Both the position numbers and the translations under genes were made by a program. The notes under the pieces were generated by a model. It saw only the letters and a list, made by a program, of their open reading frames with translations. It had not been told where the DNA came from and made no database searches. 64,000 nucleotides of DNA. It comes from Vibrio sp. SCSIO 43136. Lineage in GTDB: Bacteria; Pseudomonadota; Gammaproteobacteria; Enterobacterales; Vibrionaceae. Shown here in pieces: positions 56,620-64,000 of this stretch; positions within the stretch are counted from its first letter, which is position 1; every line of letters starts with the position of its first letter. The stretch is from the NCBI RefSeq assembly GCF_023716565.1, contig NZ_CP071849.1, forward strand, positions 1,488,001 through 1,552,000. The letters are read 5' to 3'.

Positions 56620-57063
56620 ATGTCCGAATACGATCGTAACCGTCGTCGCAAGTTTGGTTTATTAGTGTCTGTGACCTTTTCACTGACCATGAACCTCATC
56701 TTTCTCACCGCTTATCAGCAACCCTTTAATGTTTTGAACTGGGCGATGCAACTACCATTAACCATTCCTGCCGGTGCTCTGGTCGGTATTGGCGTGAGTA
56801 TCTTCATTGCTAAATACACACCGCATTGGTCTCACCACCTCAAGGCACTGCTATTTAGCTTATTGATGTCGGTAGTTATGAGCCTCATCATGGTGCCATT
56901 TGCACTGATCCCTCGAGTTGGGCTCGACTTCGCACTGCTATTCAATGCGATTCTGGTTGGGGTTCCGGTTGGCATGATAACGTCTTATTTGGTCGTACCG
57001 CTGTGCCACTGGGTGGTCTATAAGCGCTATAGTATGCCTGAACTGGGTGTAAGCGCGCGATAA
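56620..57063 (+). CDS. Four-helix membrane protein (DUF2798-like)
   Basis: A 147-residue inner-membrane protein with four hydrophobic segments (about 12-32, 45-66, 76-98, 104-128) after a basic start (MSEYDRNRRRKF). The pattern of internal duplication (two pairs of helices, NxxF/PAGALVGIGVS) resembles DUF2798 proteins, function unknown. I am moderately sure of the family. ATGTCCG lies after CTAGAGAGGC. A strong hairpin follows. Confidence 0.65.
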   Translation: MSEYDRNRRRKFGLLVSVTFSLTMNLIFLTAYQQPFNVLNWAMQLPLTIPAGALVGIGVSIFIAKYTPHWSHHLKALLFSLLMSVVMSLIMVPFALIPRVGLDFALLFNAILVGVPVGMITSYLVVPLCHWVVYKRYSMPELGVSAR

Positions 57064-57070
57064 CCCTAAT

Positions 57071-57104
57071 TTCAGCAGCGCTTGCGCTCAACAGCGCTGC
57101 TGAA
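57071..57104. terminator. GC-rich hairpin after the DUF2798-like gene
   Basis: A perfect 12-bp stem TTCAGCAGCGCT / AGCGCTGCTGAA with a 10-base loop, lying just past the stop codon. Short of a U tract but very stable. Confidence 0.6.
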
Positions 57105-57302
57105 TATTACTGTTAAGCCCTAACCATTGGCTTTTAGCGCATTTAAAGCTGGCAACTTTTTTCAATTAAATTATTATTACACGTTCACTTTCAGCCAGGT
57201 GTATCGCAGTATTCCCCCTAAGCTATTGATATAAATAGCTCATACCTTTACTTCTAGATCATCTTGGCAACGGTGAATCGATAACTCTCTAATCCAGCTA
57301 AG

Positions 57303-57923
57303 TTGTATATTTTGAAGACCTTACTATCCAAAGAAGAAACCAAATTTCTCCTACTGCGAGACCTTGCGTTAAGTGGGTTGTTGCATCTTGAGTTTAAGAA
57401 ACTCGAGGCAAAGCGTTCGCTAACGGTATCGGATAGAAATGCTGCGCTGTCGACTTGGCTGAAAAAACAGTCGGCTCGCCAACGTTTTAAGCTGCTTAAG
57501 AAGAAAGTCAGGACTCTGCTGACCAGCGTTAGTAGCTCACGAGGTATTGATTTAGAGAAGGTGCTATTAGAGGCGATCAACTATTCAGAAGAAGTTGAGA
57601 CCACACACCTTGAAGAGTTTTTGATCATGGTGCGCTCGATAGAAAAAGAATTTAACTCCACCTTAATGCTGTCATCTCCGCAACAGGTCAAGCTTGATTA
57701 CAAACAAGAGAAAGAGTTGTTGTGTGTATTGTCTGACGATCTCAATGCACACTTTAACAGCCAAGGTAAAATGACCACCCCAGTCAACTTCCTTGCCCGC
57801 ACGTCGCGATACAACCGTTCAATGCTTTTTAATGCCATTTCTGGGTTCGCACTGTTTGAACCCAAAGTGCAATACGAAGACGATGATTTCATTCGCTTTA
57901 CATTGTCGGTGAGCTTTAAATAA
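57303..57923 (+). CDS. Hypothetical protein (up to 206 aa)
   Basis: A soluble, mostly helical protein rich in K, E, L and S. No ATG exists near the beginning; the frame opens with TTG at 57303 (another TTG at 57312), and no good ribosome site is seen, so the start is doubtful or the 5' end has been lost. The C-terminal part (VNFLARTSRYNRSMLFNAIS, ALFEPKVQYEDDDFIRFTL) looks like a folded domain. No family is recognised. It ends at a bidirectional terminator shared with the symporter gene. Confidence 0.5.
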   Translation: MYILKTLLSKEETKFLLLRDLALSGLLHLEFKKLEAKRSLTVSDRNAALSTWLKKQSARQRFKLLKKKVRTLLTSVSSSRGIDLEKVLLEAINYSEEVETTHLEEFLIMVRSIEKEFNSTLMLSSPQQVKLDYKQEKELLCVLSDDLNAHFNSQGKMTTPVNFLARTSRYNRSMLFNAISGFALFEPKVQYEDDDFIRFTLSVSFK

Positions 57924-57947
57924 CTTTAATTAAAAACTCAAACATAC

Positions 57948-57981
57948 AAAAACGCCACCGAATCTCTTCAGTGGCGTTTTT
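57948..57981. terminator. Bidirectional terminator
   Basis: AAAAACGCCAC pairs with GTGGCGTTTTT (11 bp) around a 12-base loop between the convergent hypothetical and symporter genes. Confidence 0.9.
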
Positions 57982-58000
57982 CGTTATCTTAAGGTTTCAA

Positions 58001-59776
58001 TTACTTCACTGCCGCAAGCTTAGCCTTTGGGCCTTTTGCTGCGTTAACCAGCAAGATACCCACAGTCAAGACAATCGAACCACACAGTAGGAAGAGTAGT
58101 CGACCAGTAATCTCGTTCGGAATAAGCGCCATTGCGATGATGCCAAAGCCCGCCACTGAGATTAGGTTACCTAGCATTGAACGCTGACGAGTGTCTAGGT
58201 TCTGCTGCTCTTCACCTTCTGCAACCACTGGCGTGTTCCAGTTCTTGAATAGCTGCTCAACTTCAGCTTCACGCTCTGGGCTTAGGCCTTTGTAGAACAG
58301 TGAAGACACTAGGAAGAAGCCACCAGTAAATACTACGTGCGCTGCCAGTGATATACCCACTTTCAAGTCAGACCATTCACGGCCAGTCAGCGTAATATCG
58401 AACATCTCGTTGATGTGGCTCGCTTGTAGCGAAATACCGAAGATGTATGACACTAGACCACCCACAAGTAGTGTTGCCCAACCAGACCAATCTGGCGTTT
58501 TACGAATCCACATACCTAGCAGTACTGGGATAAGCATTGGGAAGCCGATTAGGGCACCAACGTTCAGTACAATATCAAATAGGCTTAGGTGGCGCAGTGA
58601 GTTGATGAACAGACCGATACCGATAATGATAAAGCCCATTACAACGGTTGTTGTCTTACTTACCACTACTAGCTCTTTTTGCGACGCATTCTTGCGAAGA
58701 ATCGGGCTGTAGAAGTTCATCACGAAGATACCCGCATTTCGGTTTAGACCAGAGTCCATTGAAGACATAGTCGCCGCAAACATCGCAGACATCAGTAGAC
58801 CAACCATACCTGCTGGCATCACTTCTTGTACAAACGCTAGGTAAGCCGCATCACCTGCTTTATCACCCATCGATGAGAAGTTTTGAGCAAATTCAGGCAT
58901 AAACGCCGCTACATACCAAGAAGGAAGGAACCAAATTAGAGGACCAATCACCATCAAGATACATGCAAGACCTGCCGCTTTACGTGCGTTTTCAGAGTCT
59001 TTTGCACATAGGTAACGATATGCGTTGATGCTGTTGTTCATTACACCGAACTGCTTAACAAAGATGAACACCACCCATAGCACGAAGATGCTGATGTAGT
59101 TCAAGTTGCTGCCCAGCATGAAGCTGCCTTCAAAGCTCTCATTACCCACATGGAAGTTAGAGATGATGTTGGTTAGGCCGCCACCGTAGAAGTAGGCTGC
59201 GATAGAACAGGTAATAGTTACCGCCATGATAACAACCATCTGTAGGAAGTCAGACGCAACAACCGCCCAAGAACCGCCTGTCACCGCCATTAGCATCAAC
59301 ACTAGACCAGTTGCGATGATTGTCGCTTCCATCGGAATGTTGAATACCGCTGCAACAAAGATAGCCAGACCGTTTAGCCAGATACCCGCAGAGATAAGGC
59401 TGTCAGGCATACCACCCCATGTAAAGAATTGCTCAGAAGTTTTACCAAAGCGTTGACGAATGGCTTCAATAGCCGTAACCACTCGTAGCTGGCGGAACTT
59501 AGGTGCAAAGTACATGTAGTTCATGAAATAGCCAAATGCGTTGGCTAGGAATAGGATAACAACAACGAATCCATCGCTGAATGCGCGGCCTGCCGCACCT
59601 GTAAACGTCCATGCTGAGAACTGGGTCATGAATGCTGTCGCACCCACCATCCACCAGAGCATTTTGCCTCCCCCACGAAAGTAGTCACTGGTTGATGTCG
59701 TGAACTTACGGAACATCCATCCAATGGCTACCAATAGGAAGAAATAGGCGAGAACAACAAGCGTATCAATAGTCAT
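58001..59776 (-). CDS. Sodium:solute symporter (SSS family), probable uronate/alginate-oligomer uptake
   Basis: A 591-residue inner-membrane symporter with about 13-14 helices. TSDYFRGGGKMLWWMVGATA, the Na+-site region TQFSAWTFTGAAG and SMDSGLNRNAGIFVMNFY are SSS-family landmarks. A cytosolic segment near 505-535 precedes two last helices. Similar proteins in alginate-degrading vibrios (ToaA/ToaB type) take up unsaturated uronate or oligoalginate; the neighbours kdgA, kdgK, kdgF and a lyase support this, but substrate is inferred. Three TTGTNNNACAA-type sites lie upstream. Confidence 0.82.
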   Translation of the reverse strand: MTIDTLVVLAYFFLLVAIGWMFRKFTTSTSDYFRGGGKMLWWMVGATAFMTQFSAWTFTGAAGRAFSDGFVVVILFLANAFGYFMNYMYFAPKFRQLRVVTAIEAIRQRFGKTSEQFFTWGGMPDSLISAGIWLNGLAIFVAAVFNIPMEATIIATGLVLMLMAVTGGSWAVVASDFLQMVVIMAVTITCSIAAYFYGGGLTNIISNFHVGNESFEGSFMLGSNLNYISIFVLWVVFIFVKQFGVMNNSINAYRYLCAKDSENARKAAGLACILMVIGPLIWFLPSWYVAAFMPEFAQNFSSMGDKAGDAAYLAFVQEVMPAGMVGLLMSAMFAATMSSMDSGLNRNAGIFVMNFYSPILRKNASQKELVVVSKTTTVVMGFIIIGIGLFINSLRHLSLFDIVLNVGALIGFPMLIPVLLGMWIRKTPDWSGWATLLVGGLVSYIFGISLQASHINEMFDITLTGREWSDLKVGISLAAHVVFTGGFFLVSSLFYKGLSPEREAEVEQLFKNWNTPVVAEGEEQQNLDTRQRSMLGNLISVAGFGIIAMALIPNEITGRLLFLLCGSIVLTVGILLVNAAKGPKAKLAAVK

Positions 59777-60514
59777 TTTTGAGCCTTTAAGGTTTCAGTA
59801 TTTACTGATGACAAGACTACAGCTTCGTTAAGTTCTTTTGTATTACAATAAGTCTTAATTGTGATCTCGAACGTATCTTTTTTTTGGTGAATAAATCATT
59901 CTGCAACCATTGGTGTATATAGGTTTGTTACCAATATAACCTCATCGCTACAAATGTCAGAGTAAAGTAAATTTGTTCTTTAGTAATACAATAAATCGTA
60001 AATTTTCATTAACCAAACACTTGATTTAGACTGTCTAGCCCTTCAATTAGAAGTGTTTATGTTAGAGCAAATTAGGTACTACAAGAATGGATTGATACTC
60101 TTGAGCCCGTAAAGCGCGTGAGCGAGGCCGATCTTTTCTTAAAGCTCACAATCACGACTTAGCCCTTGTATTACAATAAATCACCATAATGTCATTACTG
60201 TTGGCTATTGAATATTGTGACCAAACCTGCCGGTGCCCCGCCTCCCTCCAGCATTTCACAGCAATCTAAGCCGTAGAAAAAACTCGAAGATAAGGAACTA
60301 ATGAGTAAATTACTAATTTACTTTGACATTTTACACAAACATATCTGGCATGATACGTTGAATCTATTCATTACGTTTTAAAATAGAGTCCATGGGAAAA
60401 CAAGAATCCTCTACTAGTGATACTTAAAAGGTCTAATCTGGTAGTCAATGAAAATCGACAATTGAAACCATCCAAGGTTAAGGATTCAATTCTGTTAAGG
60501 GAGTTATAAATAAG
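59777..60514. promoter_or_regulatory. Divergent region with TTGTNNNACAA operators
   Basis: A 738-base AT-rich gap between the symporter (minus) and an unrecognised gene pair (plus). It has exact TTGTATTACAA at 59838-59848 and 60166-60176 and a near copy TAGTAATACAA at 59981-59991. These palindromes fit FadR-type GntR regulators. No further gene seen. Confidence 0.6.
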
Positions 60515-60952
60515 ATGGAAGAGAAGCAATCGCTTAAAATAGTCGTTCTAAAGTATATAGAGTTCACTATTTCTGAGAGTGGCATTGATCCTAGCTTAGT
60601 TTTTAGATCAAAGTCTGGCGCAATTAAAATCGATGAACATGGCAATATAACCGGAACGTTGGCAGGGAAAAATATCAGGCTATCCTCTAAGAAAGATGAC
60701 TTCACATCAGCAGGGTTACAAGTTGGGAATATAGGGGTTCACCTAACTTCTAGGACTACTGGTCAAGTTTCTTATACGGCTTCTGTTGGAGTCGGTAAGT
60801 TGGCGTCCGTACAAGTCAATGGGATTATTGATACTCATGCTTGGCTTAAAGCATGTGATTTAAGCCCATGTGTTTTAGTAAATAAGACACAGGCTCGACA
60901 TGCAGCAATAGAAGAAATTCTCAGGAAACACCTTCCCGAAGCTATGGACTAA
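60515..60952 (+). CDS. Unrecognised protein (145 aa)
   Basis: A soluble protein without signal or membrane helix. Its middle is strand-rich with S/T and G (HGNITGTLAGKNIRLSSKKD, IGVHLTSRTTGQVSYTASVG), and the end is helical (KTQARHAAIEEILRKHLPEA). I know no family; the texture resembles the C-terminal part of a larger surface or effector protein, so it may be a fragment. AAGGGAG lies 11 bases before the ATG. It is followed after 4 bases by a gene for an exported protein. The pair is AT-richer than the alginate genes around it, which hints at separate origin. Confidence 0.55.
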   Translation: MEEKQSLKIVVLKYIEFTISESGIDPSLVFRSKSGAIKIDEHGNITGTLAGKNIRLSSKKDDFTSAGLQVGNIGVHLTSRTTGQVSYTASVGVGKLASVQVNGIIDTHAWLKACDLSPCVLVNKTQARHAAIEEILRKHLPEAMD

Positions 60953-60956
60953 TGCT

Positions 60957-61403
60957 ATGAAGAATTCACTATCGATACTCTTTCTATTTATTCTAACTTT
61001 TCAGGCTCATTCGGGTGAATTAACATCGAGGATTAAGTCGTACTCAGATGTGACGCTCAACAAAGATAGCGCCATTGTTTTAGCTGAATATTGGAGTGAT
61101 GCAACTATCGAGAAGTTTTTTGATATTTTGCCAAGTGCGAAGGAAGAGTTTTATACCTATATTCACTTTTCAGACAAGGTGGATTCTTGGGAGGATTCTC
61201 TAGAATCATATAGCGGAAAAATTGGCTGCGTTTTCTTACCGTCTAATGGTGACATTGACTATTTGATGGTAGACCTAGTCAAGCAAGATAAGCGTTGGAA
61301 AATAGATAAAGTAACATCTGTGTATTCACCAGCCGAGCTTATTAACTTTGACCAATGCCACAATGGTACAATGCGTCGTGTTGATAAAGCTTTAAATAAC
61401 TAA
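60957..61403 (+). CDS. Unrecognised exported protein (148 aa)
   Basis: Starts with a signal peptide (MKNSLSILFLFILTFQAHSG). The mature part has two cysteines (GCVFLPSNG and QCHNGT), probably a disulfide, and a closing DKRWKIDKVTSVYSP pattern reminiscent of NTF2-like folds. No family is recognised. It is 4 bases after the preceding gene and thus co-transcribed. A cytosolic protein followed by a small periplasmic one could be an effector-immunity pair, but that is speculation from layout only. Confidence 0.6.
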   Translation: MKNSLSILFLFILTFQAHSGELTSRIKSYSDVTLNKDSAIVLAEYWSDATIEKFFDILPSAKEEFYTYIHFSDKVDSWEDSLESYSGKIGCVFLPSNGDIDYLMVDLVKQDKRWKIDKVTSVYSPAELINFDQCHNGTMRRVDKALNN

Positions 61404-61477
61404 AATCGCGAGCAGCCATCTGCTCTAAACAATTGCTATTGCCGCAAGAACACAACCTAGAACGACAAAGCTAGAGT

Positions 61478-61537
61478 AAAAAAACAGACCTACTTTCAAT
61501 ACTTACATGCTGAAGCAAAGAAAGAGATCTGTTTTTT
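61478..61537. terminator. Terminator after kdgA
   Basis: AAAAAACAGA and TCTGTTTTTT form the outer stem, with an inner CTTTC/GAAAG pairing. A long loop, but with U runs on both strands. Confidence 0.5.
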
Positions 61538-61554
61538 ATGGCTTGAGTTTCTAG

Positions 61555-62178
61555 TTAGTTCACGTGCGCAACTGCATCACGTACTAGAGCGCCTAGCTCG
61601 TCCCACTTACCTTCGTCGATAAGCTTGGTTGGAACCATCCAAGTACCACCACACGCAAGTACTGCTGGGATTGACAGGTACTCGTCAACGTTTTTCAGGC
61701 TAACACCACCTGTTGGCATGAACTTCACTGGGTAAACAGCGGTTAGTGCTTTAAGCATACCAACGCCGCCTGATGGCTCTGCTGGGAAGAACTTAAGTGT
61801 GCGAAGACCCATTTCCATCGCTTGCTCAACTAGGCTTGGGTTGTTAACACCCGGTACGATAGCAACACCTTTATCTAGACAGTACTGAACAGTACGTGGG
61901 TTGAAACCTGGGCTTACGATGAAGTCAACACCAGCATCTACAGCTTCGTCTACTTGCTCGTTAGTTAGGATAGTACCAGCGCCGATCAGCATCTCTGGGA
62001 ACTCCTTGCGCATTAGGCGGATAGCTTCTGCTGCACACTCAGTACGGAATGTGATTTCAGCACAAGGCATGCCGTTTTCAACTAGCGCACGGCCTAGAGG
62101 GATCGCATCTTCTGCTTTGTTGATAGCGATTACTGGGATTACTTTAAGGTTTGAAAGCTGTTCGTTTAGAGTAGTCAT
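61555..62178 (-). CDS. kdgA: 2-dehydro-3-deoxy-6-phosphogluconate aldolase (KDPG/KHG aldolase)
   Basis: A 207-residue class I aldolase. The catalytic Glu lies in PCAEITFRTECA, the Schiff-base Lys in GLRTLKFFPAEPSGG; VSPGFNPRTVQYCLDKG and MPTGGVSLKNVDEYL are further conserved parts. It splits KDPG to pyruvate and glyceraldehyde-3-phosphate, the final step of uronate (alginate/pectin) breakdown. It is third in the kdgF-kdgK-kdgA gene set. Vibrios may hold another eda; this copy belongs to the uronate operon. Confidence 0.92.
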   Translation of the reverse strand: MTTLNEQLSNLKVIPVIAINKAEDAIPLGRALVENGMPCAEITFRTECAAEAIRLMRKEFPEMLIGAGTILTNEQVDEAVDAGVDFIVSPGFNPRTVQYCLDKGVAIVPGVNNPSLVEQAMEMGLRTLKFFPAEPSGGVGMLKALTAVYPVKFMPTGGVSLKNVDEYLSIPAVLACGGTWMVPTKLIDEGKWDELGALVRDAVAHVN

Positions 62179-62227
62179 GTTAGTTCTCTTATCGTGTTTA
62201 CGAGCCCATCAATGGACAAACGAATAA

Positions 62228-62248
62228 GCCCAGCGTGTTGTGCTGGGC
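62228..62248. terminator. Hairpin between kdgK and kdgA
   Basis: A 7-bp stem GCCCAGC / GCTGGGC with a 7-base loop; no U run. It may set the ratio of the two gene products. Confidence 0.4.
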
Positions 62249-62256
62249 CATATAAA

Positions 62257-63189
62257 TTATAGAGCTAGGTCTGGCATTGCGTCTGCTGGAATGATTGCAC
62301 CTTTGTGCTGAATCACGTTACCTGCCACGCAGTGACCTGCATAAGCGGCTTCCTGAGCGGTTCCACCTGATAGGCGCTTCGCTAAGAAACCTGCGCTGAA
62401 CGAGTCACCAGCAGCGGTAGTATCGACTACGTTGTCAATCTTGTTGGCTGCAACATAGTTAGCTTCACCATTTTCAACCACTAGGCAATCTTTGCTACCA
62501 CGTTTGATAACGATTTCTGCGACACCTGCCGCCGCAGTACGCTCAATACACTGCTCGACATCGTCGTCACCATATAGGTCCTGCTCGTCATCAAAAGTCA
62601 GCAGTGCCGTGTCGGTAAAGGTTAGCATCTTCAGATACCAAGATTGTGCTTCTTGCGCATCTTTCCAAAGTTTTGGACGGTAGTTGTTATCAAAGAATAC
62701 TTTGCCGCCTTTCGCTTTAAAGCCATCTAGGAATGAAAACAGAGTTTCGCGGCCAGACTCAGTCAGAATCGCCAGCGTAATACCACTCAAGTAGACAGCA
62801 TCATAGCTAGATAGCTTATCGATAAGCGCCGCAGTATCTTCTTGATCGAACATAAATTTCGCAGCTGCGTCACTGCGCCAGTACGTAAAGGTACGCTCGC
62901 CAGTTTCATCGGTCTCAATGTAGTAAAGACCCGGCTGCTTATTTTCAATGGTTACTACGGTATCTGTATCGATTTGTTCAGCTTCCCAAGCAGAAACTAG
63001 CTGCTTACTGAAAGGATCAGTGCCCATACCTGTTACATAACTCGTATTGATGCCGTGAGCTTTAGTCAGGCGAGTTAGGTATAACGCAGTGTTAAGAGTA
63101 TCGCCGCCGAACGTTTGGTCAAGTACACCGTCCTTACGCTGCAGCTCAACCATACATTCACCAATGATAGCAATATTGATATTTTTCAT
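62257..63189 (-). CDS. kdgK: 2-keto-3-deoxygluconate kinase
   Basis: A 310-residue PfkB-family sugar kinase. The N-terminal NIAIIGECMVELQRKDG, the substrate loop TFGGDTLNTALYLTRL and the ATP/catalytic motif DTTAAGDSFSAGFLAKRL (catalytic Asp in AGD) are clear. It phosphorylates KDG, formed from uronates, to KDPG, which KdgA splits. The start codon lies 27 bases after the kdgF stop, with TAAGGTAAA as ribosome site. Confidence 0.92.
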   Translation of the reverse strand: MKNINIAIIGECMVELQRKDGVLDQTFGGDTLNTALYLTRLTKAHGINTSYVTGMGTDPFSKQLVSAWEAEQIDTDTVVTIENKQPGLYYIETDETGERTFTYWRSDAAAKFMFDQEDTAALIDKLSSYDAVYLSGITLAILTESGRETLFSFLDGFKAKGGKVFFDNNYRPKLWKDAQEAQSWYLKMLTFTDTALLTFDDEQDLYGDDDVEQCIERTAAAGVAEIVIKRGSKDCLVVENGEANYVAANKIDNVVDTTAAGDSFSAGFLAKRLSGGTAQEAAYAGHCVAGNVIQHKGAIIPADAMPDLAL

Positions 63190-63216
63190 TATTTTACCTT
63201 AGTGTGCTGGCTCAGA

Positions 63217-63555
63217 TTATTTATTGAGAAAATCTTCGCGAGCTGGATTGAATACGTCGAGTAGTACACTGTCTTGTTCTAGAGCAACCGCACCGTGAAC
63301 CATGTGTTTTTTGGCGAAGTACGCATCCCCTGGTTTAAGGATTCGTTTCTGACCGTCGATTTCAGCTTCAAAGCTGCCAGCAACGACATAACCAATTTGA
63401 TCATGGATTTCGTGCGCATGTAGATGCCCAACTGCGCCCTTATCAAAACATACATGAACTGCCATCAGGTCATCCGTATATGCCACGATTTTACGCTTTA
63501 GACCGCCTCCTAGATCTTCCCATGGATGTTCATCCGCGTGAAAGAATGCGTTCAT
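63217..63555 (-). CDS. kdgF: Cupin protein KdgF (unsaturated uronate linearisation)
   Basis: A 112-residue single-domain cupin. Metal-binding residues are visible in VGHLHAHEIHDQIGYVVAG (His-His-His/Gln) and in KKHMVHGAVAL, with LKPGDAYFAKKHM as the second cupin motif. KdgF converts the unsaturated uronate released by alginate or pectin lyases to the open-chain keto form, which enters the DEH/DKI pathway. It is the first gene of kdgF-kdgK-kdgA. Two TTGTNNNACAA-type sites are located 70-113 bases upstream. Confidence 0.9.
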   Translation of the reverse strand: MNAFFHADEHPWEDLGGGLKRKIVAYTDDLMAVHVCFDKGAVGHLHAHEIHDQIGYVVAGSFEAEIDGQKRILKPGDAYFAKKHMVHGAVALEQDSVLLDVFNPAREDFLNK

Positions 63556-63624
63556 TGTTGTACTCCCGACAAATTTAAATGCTCAATTCATTTGATGGGA
63601 CCTAGCATAACCCACACATTTCAA

Positions 63625-63668
63625 TTGTCATACAATATATCCATAATAGTGTGATGTTTGTCATACTA
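63625..63668. promoter_or_regulatory. Two TTGTNNNACAA-type operators upstream of kdgF
   Basis: TTGTCATACAA at 63625-63635 is a full match; TTGTCATACTA at 63658-63668 has one deviation. Centres are 33 bases apart, three helical turns. Confidence 0.6.
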
Positions 63669-63807
63669 GAAATTTTCAACGGCAAACAAAAGCACGCTCA
63701 ATAGAAAACTCAACCCTGATGTTCAGCCTATATATTTCAATGCCTTATACAAAGTTGTGTGACATTACTCATCATTTTCGGAGACCAAACTTCCTCAAAA
63801 CCTCTTA

Positions 63808-63818
63808 TTGTATTACTT
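63808..63818. promoter_or_regulatory. TTGTNNNACAA-like site upstream of the lyase gene
   Basis: TTGTATTACTT keeps the left half and centre of the motif found before the symporter and kdgF genes, about 50 bases before the lyase start. Confidence 0.4.
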
Positions 63819-63868
63819 TATATTGAAAATATTGGTAATCGATACTTCATCCCAAGGTGGCAAGGATA

Positions 63869-64000
63869 ATGACAACACAACCAATTCTATTGGCGAACTC
63901 TGAAGTAGAACAACTACGCAAGGAAGTCGGCAAATCAAGTTTGATGGGCAAGAGCATTGCTAAGCATGTAAAAGAGCTGGAAGCCTTTATGCGTTTACCA
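63869..64000 (+). CDS. Start of a probable oligoalginate lyase (heparinase II/III-like, PL15/PL17 type), cut by window edge
   Basis: ATG at 63869 with AAGGA before it; 44 codons remain open to the window edge. The visible part, MTTQPILLANSEVEQLRKEV and KSIAKHVKELEAFMRLP, resembles the N-terminal helical (alpha/alpha toroid) part of Vibrio oligoalginate lyases, which release unsaturated monomers for KdgF. It has no signal peptide, in keeping with a cytosolic exo-lyase. Divergence from the kdg genes and the shared operator motif support the role. The family cannot be fixed from so short a piece. Confidence 0.6.
   Translation, partial: MTTQPILLANSEVEQLRKEVGKSSLMGKSIAKHVKELEAFMRLP

Noticed and set aside
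57254..57580. Minus-strand 108-codon frame
   Set aside because: Overlaps the better plus-strand frame ending at a terminator; composition looks like a shadow.

Overview
The window looks like chromosomal DNA of a marine Vibrio (Gammaproteobacteria, moderate GC). The evidence is the overall gene stock and codon use, a near-complete match to enterobacterial-type mannosylglycerate utilisation (mngB and partners), Vibrio-style alginate/uronate genes (kdgF-kdgK-kdgA, SSS symporter, start of an oligoalginate lyase) and many small Vibrio-type accessory genes. The species cannot be fixed from the sequence alone. No rRNA, tRNA, CRISPR array or intact mobile element was found; two decayed IS3-family copies are present.

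Layout. 1-7.4 kb: 3' part of an ABC-F ATPase gene (cut by the window edge), a BenE-type transporter divergent from an XRE-cupin regulator with two clear palindromic operators between them, a NUDIX hydrolase, a DUF4105/DUF3015 envelope pair and trmK. 7.6-11.1 kb: a translationally coupled two-gene module (GHKL-type ATPase followed by a 734-residue protein with phosphoribosyltransferase-like segments) that fits no system I know. 11.6-19.7 kb: accessory DNA with MarC, LysR, two IS3 remnants, a DUF1254 protein with a putative outer-membrane partner, a 55-residue membrane protein overlapping an EAL phosphodiesterase, and a DUF3626 protein that seems internally deleted. 19.8-21.2 kb: a SPOUT methyltransferase and a VOC protein.

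21.2-33.1 kb is a catabolic island for 2-O-alpha-mannosylglycerate and probably related glycosides: GH31 glycosidase, HutC-type GntR regulator, PTS IIBC, then divergently PTS IIA, GH38 MngB, glycerate kinase and mannose-6-phosphate isomerase. The expected flow is PTS uptake with phosphorylation, cleavage by MngB to mannose-6-phosphate and glycerate, then ManA and glycerate kinase feeding glycolysis. 33.1-37.3 kb holds a periplasmic binding protein, an RibD/DHFR-like reductase, a tandem universal stress protein and small proteins.

37.8-41.3 kb holds a Tat-signal amidohydrolase directly followed by its own tatA-tatB-tatC, which looks like a dedicated translocase with its cargo. 43.6-52.4 kb is a metal-acquisition island: PepSY membrane protein, small envelope proteins, a cluster-9 metal ABC transporter and a lipoprotein, converging on a TonB-dependent receptor, with Fur-like sites at both outer ends. 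52.5-56.4 kb holds katG behind an OxyR-like site, and a CDF metal exporter overlapping a MarR regulator behind a triple palindrome. 58-64 kb is the edge of an alginate/uronate locus (symporter, kdgA, kdgK, kdgF, start of a lyase) in which the promoters share a TTGTNNNACAA motif; two unrecognised genes sit inside it.
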